Shown here: piece by piece, positions 1 to 6,140 of the stretch
How positions within the stretch are numbered: position 1 is the first letter of the stretch
How the letters are laid out: each line of letters opens with the position of its first letter
Source: Firm-04 sp045627405
Lineage (GTDB): Bacteria > Bacillota > Clostridia > Oscillospirales > Ruminococcaceae
Assembly (NCBI GenBank): GCA_045627405.1
Contig: JAZQNP010000060.1
Coordinates: 1 to 13,002, forward strand
Direction: 5' to 3'
Length of the DNA stretch: 13,002 nt
Notes under the pieces: model-generated
The model's input: only the letters and a program-made list of their open reading frames with translations
Databases searched by the model: none
What the model was told of the DNA's origin: nothing
Position numbers and translations under genes: made by a program

Positions 1-24
1 CCCTGCACTTTCAAACGAAAGCCT

Positions 25-69
25 AACCTTTCATTTGCATAGTGTTGTTTGTGGAAAACCTTTCATTTG
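25..69. repeat. Short direct repeat pair at the left edge
   Basis: The 13-mer aacctttcatttg occurs at 25-37 and again at 57-69, start-to-start 32 bp. A small hairpin, ctttc-aaac-gaaag, lies just before it at 8-21. No credible reading frame covers the area. Repeats of this kind are common in the ends of mobile elements or near replication and transfer sites, but nothing here identifies a function. It sits on the left of the recombinase scar and probably belongs to the same inserted DNA. Confidence 0.4.
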
Positions 70-105
70 AAGGTGAGAGATTACCTATCAGTCTCGCAGT
101 CCGCT

Positions 106-202
106 ACTCCCAATAACAAAATAAGGTCAACTACCGAAAATGTCGCAATTCTGCGTGTTTTTCGGCGGTTGACCTTTCGCTTTATTGTATTCAATAGGGA
201 GT
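106..202. repeat. Long imperfect foldback bordering the broken recombinase
   Basis: The core arms are 123-140 and 159-176: 18 positions with 16 Watson-Crick pairs, one G-T pair and one mismatch. The arms begin aaggtcaac and end gttgacctt. The inner segment pairs further (cgca 144-147 with tgcg 152-155). The outer limits show a short inverted match, actccc at 106-111 and gggagt at 197-202. The right limit falls immediately next to the premature stop codon (203-205) of the recombinase fragment, so the foldback may be the end of an element that inserted into that gene. It could instead be a strong intrinsic hairpin of a lost gene. No transposase is visible. Confidence 0.55.
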
Positions 203-355
203 CTAAGCATCGACAAACTCTGCCAGAACCGGTATCCGGTTTGACTGCGCATACTGTGTCAGCAGCATACGCTGGCTTGCAATGCTCTCCGATTCGCCGC
301 CGCCGTCCTCGCGTGACAAACGCAGATAAATTGCGCCGGAATACGACATTTTCAT
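203..355 (-). pseudogene. Serine recombinase, N-terminal fragment only (truncated)
   Basis: This 50-residue frame matches the start of large serine recombinases of the TndX/TnpX type, which insert and excise integrative elements. The catalytic-serine motif YLRLSRED spans residues 10-17 with Ser14 as the expected nucleophile, followed by the ES-SI-Q segment typical of the family. The start at 355 is supported by cctcc at 365-369, a GGAGG ribosome site nine bases upstream on the minus strand. Family members usually exceed 450 residues and continue after EFVD with a DGYSG-type motif. Here the frame reads EFVDA and stops exactly at the edge of the foldback at 106-202. No later recombinase segments were found in bases 1-202. 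The peptide cannot be active; it is the scar of a former mobile element beside a tRNA gene. Confidence 0.75.
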
Positions 356-438
356 GATCCATCGCCTCCGCATTATGAATGAAAACAAATCTGATTTTCC
401 GCTCAATTTGTGATTTATTCCGTTTTTCCGATACAGCC

Positions 439-467
439 TTGACTTTTCCAGGCAAGCGTGATATAAT
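439..467 (+). promoter_or_regulatory. Sigma-A promoter of the initiator tRNA
   Basis: TTGACT at 439-444 and TATAAT at 462-467 are separated by 17 bp, a near-perfect housekeeping promoter. Transcription should begin near 474, about seven bases before the tRNA 5' end, so processing by RNase P would remove only a short leader. The promoter lies between the divergent recombinase fragment and the tRNA. Confidence 0.85.
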
Positions 468-480
468 AAATTACAGACAT

Positions 481-554
<74 letters not shown>

Positions 555-566
555 TCCAATGAAAAG

Positions 567-598
567 CCTCGTAGATATGTACGTCTACGAGGTTTTTG
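567..598 (+). terminator. Intrinsic terminator of tRNA-fMet
   Basis: A nine-pair stem (cctcgtaga 567-575 with tctacgagg 584-592) is followed directly by tttttgtttt. It lies 12 bases after the tRNA, closing the single-gene transcript. Confidence 0.88.
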
Positions 599-665
599 TT
601 TTAAATAATCACGCGAAAAGCGAAACAGTGCAGCTACGGACTTTTTCACGGTCTATACAGTGCAT

Positions 666-696
666 GGGGAGCCGGACGGCTCCCCCTTTTCTATTG
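666..696 (+). terminator. Orphan terminator-like hairpin
   Basis: ggggagcc at 666-673 and ggctcccc at 678-685 form a perfect eight-pair GC-rich stem with loop ggac, followed by ctttt and further T-rich sequence. No gene or clear promoter precedes it between the tRNA terminator and this hairpin. It may be the end of a deleted gene, the tail of a mobile element, a backup terminator or the end of an unrecognised small RNA. Confidence 0.6.
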
Positions 697-731
697 TATT
701 TTTGTGCGGAACGGTTTATGACACAGGATAC

Positions 732-869
732 TAGGGCGTGTTGACACTATAACACTATAATAATATGCGGATTTTTGAGATGATTTTGTTCCGTTCAAGG
801 ATTTTTAACGACGAACGGGGCAAAATCAGCCAAAAAGACGCGTGTTAGGCTTAGTGTCAACACGCCCTA
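732..869. mobile_element. MITE-like foldback element, 138 bp
   Basis: Perfect 18-bp terminal inverted repeats (tagggcgtgttgacacta at 732-749 and its complement at 852-869) bound a segment that folds along nearly its whole length. Inner arms 781-796 and 813-828 pair over 16 positions with only two G-T pairs, and shorter matches link 750-755 with 842-847 and 772-777 with 831-836. The loop is 797-812. The outermost TA on both sides fits a TA target duplication as made by IS630/Tc1-mariner-type transposases, though the family cannot be fixed from the ends alone. No coding capacity exists, so it would need a transposase supplied from elsewhere. Its right end is 27 bp from the -35 box of the lysozyme lipoprotein gene. 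Confidence 0.8.
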
Positions 870-896
870 ATATCAAAAACACCTGCCAATCCTCTC

Positions 897-925
897 TTGT
901 ATTTCTCAACGCTCTGTGCTATAAT
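897..925 (+). promoter_or_regulatory. Promoter of the GH25 lipoprotein gene
   Basis: TTGTAT at 897-902 and TATAAT at 920-925 with a 17-bp spacer. The start point would be near 932, giving a leader of about 40 bases that includes the ribosome site ggaaggg at 961-967. Confidence 0.75.
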
Positions 926-972
926 AGAAATACACAACAAAAAGCATCAATCAAAAAACTGGAAGGGAACAC

Positions 973-2289
973 ATGAAATTCAAATATATCGCCGCTGCGC
1001 TCCTCCCTGTTTTATTGTTTACAGGATGTGAAAAAAAGCCGGTTGAAAGCAGCAATTCTGTCCCGGATACCGCAGAAGTCACCGCCGCTTCCGAAACAAC
1101 TTCTGCGTCGGCTTCACAAACCACTGCGACAACCGCAGTCACGACAACCGCTGCCACTACAACGGAAAAAGCAGAGCCGCCTGCCGATCTCGTCCTGCTC
1201 TGTCAGGACACCGTTGAAGCATGTGCGGACATCACACTGGATGAATTCATCACCGATCGGAATGTGGAACTGAAAGACGGCTCCGTTCTGCTCGATACGT
1301 CAGAAATCGGCACGTTTGATGCGGAGGTGCCGTATCTTTATAACGGAGCAGAATTCAGTCATACGCTGCAATACCGCGTGGCTGATACCACAGAGCCGCA
1401 TATCTTCAATTACGGCGAGGATTCCTGGCACAAGGCCGGCACGGACTTTGATCTCAATGATTATGTCGGATTCGGTGACAATTACGACAGACATCCGGTT
1501 CTGACCTATGAGGGCGAGGTGGATCCGAATACCGTCGGTGCCTATCCGCTTGCCGCAACCGTGACAGACAGCTCCGGCAATTCTGTTTCGTGGAATATTA
1601 CAGTCAATGTGACGGAGAACATTCCGAAGCCCGCCGACACCATTCCGCGTGTGGATTACAGCGATTTTATCAGCCGCTATCAAGGTGAAAATGTGCGCTT
1701 TGGCATCGACGTTTCCGCATGGCAGGCTGATATTGACTACAACGCCGTGCGCGATGCCGGATGCAGCTTTGTCATCATACGAGCCGGCACTTACTACAAC
1801 AAAATCAAGCCGGACGATTACTTCGCTCAGAACCTCAAAAACGCCGCCGCTGCCGGTCTGGATGTCGGGGTCTACATCTACACGACCGACCGCAGCGAAG
1901 CGGATGCCCGCGAGCATGCGCGCTGGATTGCAGAGCAGCTCGACGGGCAGAAGCTCGACCTGCCGATTGTCTTTGACTGGGAGTCGTTCTCCGGGTTTCA
2001 GCAGTACGGCATCAGCATCCGCGATCTGAATGATGTCTATGCTGCATTTGCAGACGAAGTCTCAGAGCTGGGCTACACACCGATGCTGTACGGCAGCAAG
2101 AATGTGTTGGAGACGATATGGAGCGAAAAATCAAAGCAGCTCGCGCCTGTATGGCTGGCACACTACACGAATCAGACGAGCTACACGGGCGAATATGCGA
2201 TCTGGCAGGCAAGTGCATACGGGCGAATCCCCGGAATCGAAGGCGATGTGGATATGGATATTCAGTATCTGACGCAGCCGACAGATTGA
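973..2289 (+). CDS. Secreted lipoprotein with Ig-like modules and GH25 lysozyme domain
   Basis: Predicted cell-surface muramidase of 438 residues. The N-terminus has a lipoprotein signal: Lys2 and Lys4, a hydrophobic run 5-17, and the lipobox FTGC with lipidated Cys19. Residues 28-70 are a Thr/Ala/Ser-rich, probably disordered linker. Residues about 73-213 look like two Ig-like repeats; the second ends in the TDSSGNS...NITVNV pattern typical of HYR/DUF5011-type folds. The GH25 domain occupies 243-433: DVSAWQ with Asp246 near the start of the barrel, FDWE with Asp335 and the expected catalytic acid Glu337, then WQAS and a DVDMD motif at 425-429. GH25 enzymes cleave the beta-1,4 bond between N-acetylmuramic acid and N-acetylglucosamine in peptidoglycan. 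The start is fixed by ggaaggg six to twelve bases upstream. It is transcribed alone, between a MITE-like element and a shared terminator. Wall remodelling is more likely than phage lysis because of the lipid anchor and lack of a holin; that role is inferred. Confidence 0.92.
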   Translation: MKFKYIAAALLPVLLFTGCEKKPVESSNSVPDTAEVTAASETTSASASQTTATTAVTTTAATTTEKAEPPADLVLLCQDTVEACADITLDEFITDRNVELKDGSVLLDTSEIGTFDAEVPYLYNGAEFSHTLQYRVADTTEPHIFNYGEDSWHKAGTDFDLNDYVGFGDNYDRHPVLTYEGEVDPNTVGAYPLAATVTDSSGNSVSWNITVNVTENIPKPADTIPRVDYSDFISRYQGENVRFGIDVSAWQADIDYNAVRDAGCSFVIIRAGTYYNKIKPDDYFAQNLKNAAAAGLDVGVYIYTTDRSEADAREHARWIAEQLDGQKLDLPIVFDWESFSGFQQYGISIRDLNDVYAAFADEVSELGYTPMLYGSKNVLETIWSEKSKQLAPVWLAHYTNQTSYTGEYAIWQASAYGRIPGIEGDVDMDIQYLTQPTD

Positions 2290-2365
2290 TTTGGGATGAT
2301 GGAACCGACCGCCGTGATTTTGATCCCTGTCTTTTTTTGTGCCGCTGCGCGTGCAGCCGCAAAAC

Positions 2366-2402
2366 AAATGCAGCCCCGGTTTCGGGACTGCATTTTCTTT
2401 TT
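2366..2402. terminator. Bidirectional terminator between convergent genes
   Basis: atgcag at 2368-2373 pairs with ctgcat at 2388-2393; inside, cccg 2375-2378 pairs with cggg 2383-2386 around a gttt loop, with one mismatch between the two stems. The plus strand continues with ttttcttttt, and the minus strand continues with a T-rich tttgtttt. It therefore can stop both the lysozyme transcript and the three-gene ABC operon, whose last stop codon is at 2402-2404. Confidence 0.85.
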
Positions 2403-4288
2403 CAAATCGTCTGCGGCGGTATCGCATCCTCAGAAAAGTCCTCGCCCTCTGAATAGCCGAGCACGGGAGCCGGCTGCTCTGCCGCCTTGCTGAACTGCGT
2501 TTCATATAGCTGCGTATAGACGCCGCCGGCACCGACCAGCTCCTGATGTGTGCCGCGTTCTGCAATTTTGCCGTCCTGAATGACTAAAATCTCATCTGCG
2601 GCAAGTATGGTCGAGAGGCGGTGTGCAATCAGAATGCTTGTGCGCGATGCAATCAGCGGTTCAATCGCATCCTGAATCTTCTGCTCGGAAATCGAATCCA
2701 GCGCGGAGGTCGCTTCGTCAAAAATCATCAGAGCCGGATTTTTCAGCAGAATGCGCGCAATGGAAATGCGCTGCTTCTCACCGCCGGAAAGCTTTAAGCC
2801 GCGGTTTCCGACAACCGTATCCAGACCGGTTTCCTGCTTCTCGACAAAGTCGTAGATATTCGCGCGCTTGCAGGCATCAATCAGCTCTTCCTCTGTCGCA
2901 TCGGGCTTTGCATAGAGCAGATTCTCGCGGATTGTCCCATTGAAGAGATAGGTCTCCTGACTGACAATGCCGATGTTTCTGCGCAGAAATCCCAGATCGA
3001 GCGTGCGGACATCCCTGCCGTCAAACAGCACACTGCCGTCCACGACATCGTACAGGCGCGGAATGAGATTGATGAGGGTACTCTTGCCCGAACCCGAGGG
3101 TCCGACAATCGCAATGCACTTGCCTTGTTCGAGCGAAAAATTGATGTCTTGCAGAATCTCACGCTCGGGATCGTAATAAAACCGGACATGCTGAAAGGCA
3201 ACCTCTCCGCTGACCTTTTCCGGTGTGACTGCATCCTGTGCATCTTCGATCTCCGGCTTCATGTCAAAATAATCAAAGATACGCGTAAACATCGCCATCG
3301 AGCGGATCCAGTCCACCTGAATATTGAGGAGCTGATTCACCGGCATATACATCTTGCCGAGCAATGCGACCAACACACTGATCTGACCGACTGTTACCGT
3401 TTCGTCATACTGCATCATGATGATGCCGCCGACCAGGTAAATCAGCATCGGACCGATGCTCGTAAAGGTGCCGAGCGTCATGCGGAACCACCTGCCCGCC
3501 ATGCTCTCCTTGATATTCAGGTCAATCATTTTCTTGTTGACCGATTCATAGCGCGTATACTCGCGCTGCTCCATGCAAAAGAGCTTGACAAGAAGCTGCC
3601 CGCTGACGGAAAGCGTCTCGTTGAGGATGCCGTTGATCTCGTCGCTGCACGCCTGCGAATCCTTTGTGATCGACCAGCGGCGTTTGCCGGCACTGCGCGT
3701 CGGGATGACAAACAGCGGCACCACCGCAATGCCGACCAGTGCGAGGAGGCAGTTTTCCCGGAACATCAGCACAAGCGCGACGGTCAGTGTGATCGCATTG
3801 GAAATGATGCTCGACAGCGTACTTGTGATGATCTGCTGCACGCCGGAAATATCGCTTGTCATGCGCGTGATTATATCGCCCTGATTGTTGGTTGTGAAGA
3901 ACCGCTGCGACATCTTCTGCAAATGCGCGTACATCGTGTTGCGCATGTCAAAGGTGATGTGCTGGGCAATCCATGTATTGAGGTAGCTTTCGAGAATGCC
4001 GATCAGATTGGCAAGCAGCGTCACCCCGAAAGAGAGGAGAATAAACAGCACCAGCGCACGCAGATTTTTTGCGATCAGACCGTCGTCTATGATCCTGCCG
4101 GTCAGCACAGAGGGCAGCAGCGTCAGAATCGCAGAGCAGAGAATCGCAGCGAGGACAAGCACAAACTGCTTCCAGTAGGGCTTTAAGTACGAAAAAATGC
4201 GTTTCAGCAGCTCTTTTGTGACCTTTGGCTTGTTCTTCTTCTCCTCATCGGTCAGGTAGCCTGCACCGAGTCTTCCGCCGGGCGGCAT
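2402..4288 (-). CDS. ABC half-exporter with canonical ATP-site motifs (probable homodimer)
   Basis: Type IV ABC exporter of 628 residues, membrane domain first and nucleotide-binding domain second. The N-terminus is a short Gly/Pro- then Lys-rich cytoplasmic stretch (1-30) before about six membrane helices in 38-330. The ATPase domain has Walker A GPSGSGKST at 396-404, Q-loop Gln444, signature LSGGE at 500-504, Walker B MIFDE with catalytic Glu525, and switch His556. All residues needed for hydrolysis are present in one chain, so it could work as a homodimer, unlike the two upstream partners. An acidic tail of about 28 residues follows the usual end of the domain. The start is backed by ggaggg (complement of 4295-4300). 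It lies 46 bp downstream of the second ABC gene with no T-tailed terminator between, so it is probably the last operon gene. Substrate unknown; lipids, peptides or drugs are all possible for this family. Confidence 0.93.
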   Translation of the reverse strand: MPPGGRLGAGYLTDEEKKNKPKVTKELLKRIFSYLKPYWKQFVLVLAAILCSAILTLLPSVLTGRIIDDGLIAKNLRALVLFILLSFGVTLLANLIGILESYLNTWIAQHITFDMRNTMYAHLQKMSQRFFTTNNQGDIITRMTSDISGVQQIITSTLSSIISNAITLTVALVLMFRENCLLALVGIAVVPLFVIPTRSAGKRRWSITKDSQACSDEINGILNETLSVSGQLLVKLFCMEQREYTRYESVNKKMIDLNIKESMAGRWFRMTLGTFTSIGPMLIYLVGGIIMMQYDETVTVGQISVLVALLGKMYMPVNQLLNIQVDWIRSMAMFTRIFDYFDMKPEIEDAQDAVTPEKVSGEVAFQHVRFYYDPEREILQDINFSLEQGKCIAIVGPSGSGKSTLINLIPRLYDVVDGSVLFDGRDVRTLDLGFLRRNIGIVSQETYLFNGTIRENLLYAKPDATEEELIDACKRANIYDFVEKQETGLDTVVGNRGLKLSGGEKQRISIARILLKNPALMIFDEATSALDSISEQKIQDAIEPLIASRTSILIAHRLSTILAADEILVIQDGKIAERGTHQELVGAGGVYTQLYETQFSKAAEQPAPVLGYSEGEDFSEDAIPPQTI

Positions 4289-4334
4289 ACAGATCCCTCC
4301 TTCATCTCAGGATGCAATGCTTCGCATCCGCTCT

Positions 4335-6140
4335 TTACGATTCCAATACTCTGTCAATATCCTCATGATGCCGCACATACAAGCTGTAATAGTACCCTTT
4401 TTTCTCCATCAGCTCCCGATGAGTCCCCTGCTCTGTGATTTTGCCGTCATGCACGGCAATGATCCGGTCCGCGCCGACAATCGTAGAAAGCCTGTGTGCA
4501 ATCACAAAGGACGTCCTGCCTTCTGTGAGCCGCCTGATGGCAGACTGAATCTTCTTCTCCGTCAGCGTATCCACCGAAGCGGTCGCCTCGTCAAGAATCA
4601 GAATATCCGGATCTGCGAGAACGGCTCTTGCAAAGGAGATCAACTGTTTTTGTCCGGTAGAGAGCGTATTTCCGCCCTCCCCGACCACGCTGTCCAGTCC
4701 GTGATCGAGCTGCAAGACAATATCATCCGCAGAAACCGCCTGCAATGCAGCCATAATCTCCGCATCCGTTGCATCCGGTCTGCCGTACAGCAGATTGTCG
4801 CGCACTGTTCCCGAAAACAGATGCGGCGTTTGCAGGACATAGCCGATATGACTGTGCAGCCACATGACCGACCGCTCCCGAATATCTCTGCCGTCGATCA
4901 GCACACTGCCCGAAGTCGGCTCATAAAACCGGCAGACAAGATTGACAAGCGTCGATTTGCCCGCGCCGGTTTCTCCCACGATTGCAACCGTACTCCCCTG
5001 CGGCACCGTCAGAGAGAAATCCGTCAGCACCTCTGCACTGCCGTCCGGATAGGTAAAATACACATGCTCAAATGCAATATCGCCGTGCAGCGGCTCCCAG
5101 TTTTCCTGTTTCGGGCAGAAGGTATCTCCGTACCGTTTGATGACCTCCGGCGTATCCTCCACATCGGAGCCGGTCTGCATCAGCGCGATATACCGCTCCC
5201 AGTTTGCCTGAATCGCAACAAATTCGGAAGCTGTCCGCACGATGCTCTGAATCGGTCCGATCATGCCGAGTGCATAGGACATGAAGACCGACAGTGTGCC
5301 GATCAGCATAACGCCGTCCAGTGTCAGCTGTCCGCCCTTTTGCAGCACAACGGCAAGCGCGAAAGAGCTGATCAGGCTGATCAGCGAATAGAACAGCGCG
5401 GAGATATGTCCGGAGCGAAAGGAGGATCGCCGCATTTTTTCCGTATCTGCATAAAATACGCGCTCTGTTTTGTCCTCAATCGCAAAGGATTTCACTGCGC
5501 GGATTCCGGTAATCATCTCATTGAGATCGCCAGTGATGACAGAATTCTGCTCACGAATCACGCGGTTGATGCGGATGAGCTTTCTCTGGAAGAATACCGC
5601 CAGTGCCACTGCCGCCAGCATCAGCAGAAAAATCGCGGCAAACAGCGGCGGAGAAATCAGCAGCATGCTCACGAGAATACTGACCAGATACGATCCGCTC
5701 CACACAATGTCCATCAGCTTCCATGCAACCGTATCCCCGATTTTGGAGGTATCGCTCATGACGCGCGAATGAATCGAGCCAACGCTGTTGCTGTTGAAAT
5801 ACGAAAGCGAAAGACGCTGCAAATGCCGAAAGGAAGCATCGCGCAGATCGCGGTTGACAGATACCTCAACCTTGCCGCAGAGTGCAGCAGATATGAAGTT
5901 TGCGACGACCTGAACTGCCAAAAGCGCGGCATACAGGATGAGGAATGCCGCAAGTGTATCCAGCGTCTTTTCCGCTGCGTAATGATCGAGCGCGTAGCGG
6001 TGAAACAGCGGAAAAACTGAATCAAAGGCACTGCTCAGAATGCCCGTGAGAATCATCACCGCCATATCCCGCCGGTAGGGTCTGCTGACCCGCACCATCA
6101 TCGTCAGCACACTGTCCTTATGCTCCGGATTGTAGCTCAT
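4335..6140 (-). CDS. ABC half-exporter, subunit with intact Walker B but degenerate signature (LSTGQ)
   Basis: Half-transporter of 601 residues: membrane domain about 20-320, ATPase domain about 352-590. Walker A is GETGAGKST at 389-397, Q-loop Gln437, Walker B ILDEA with catalytic Glu518, and switch His549. The signature reads LSTGQKQL (493-500) in place of LSGGQKQR. This is the pattern of the consensus-ATPase subunit in heterodimeric exporters such as TM287/288: its own Walker motifs hydrolyse ATP against the partner's normal signature, while its altered signature caps the partner's non-hydrolysing site. It overlaps the upstream ABC gene by 23 bp, which supports translational coupling. The ribosome site is weak: ggaaaggaa sits about 15 bases before the ATG. 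The next Met codons, at 6101 and 6098, have no ribosome site, so 6140 is preferred. Substrate unknown, and export direction is inferred from the domain type. Confidence 0.92.
   Translation of the reverse strand: MSYNPEHKDSVLTMMVRVSRPYRRDMAVMILTGILSSAFDSVFPLFHRYALDHYAAEKTLDTLAAFLILYAALLAVQVVANFISAALCGKVEVSVNRDLRDASFRHLQRLSLSYFNSNSVGSIHSRVMSDTSKIGDTVAWKLMDIVWSGSYLVSILVSMLLISPPLFAAIFLLMLAAVALAVFFQRKLIRINRVIREQNSVITGDLNEMITGIRAVKSFAIEDKTERVFYADTEKMRRSSFRSGHISALFYSLISLISSFALAVVLQKGGQLTLDGVMLIGTLSVFMSYALGMIGPIQSIVRTASEFVAIQANWERYIALMQTGSDVEDTPEVIKRYGDTFCPKQENWEPLHGDIAFEHVYFTYPDGSAEVLTDFSLTVPQGSTVAIVGETGAGKSTLVNLVCRFYEPTSGSVLIDGRDIRERSVMWLHSHIGYVLQTPHLFSGTVRDNLLYGRPDATDAEIMAALQAVSADDIVLQLDHGLDSVVGEGGNTLSTGQKQLISFARAVLADPDILILDEATASVDTLTEKKIQSAIRRLTEGRTSFVIAHRLSTIVGADRIIAVHDGKITEQGTHRELMEKKGYYYSLYVRHHEDIDRVLES

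Noticed and set aside
559..744. Small plus-strand frame of 61 codons after the tRNA
   Set aside because: It runs through two terminator hairpins and into the MITE-like element, and has no ribosome site.
3125..4186. Plus-strand open frame of 353 codons opposite the third ABC gene
   Set aside because: Same reason: biased composition, no family resemblance, and full overlap with a well-supported gene.
4310..4329. Hairpin ggatgc/gcatcc between the second and third ABC genes
   Set aside because: Only six pairs, an eight-base loop and no T-run on the minus strand; not convincing as a terminator.
4317..6020. Long plus-strand open frame of 567 codons opposite the second ABC gene
   Set aside because: It is a His/Arg/Gln-rich antisense shadow with no recognisable domain and no suitable ribosome site, and the minus strand carries unmistakable ABC motifs across the same bases.
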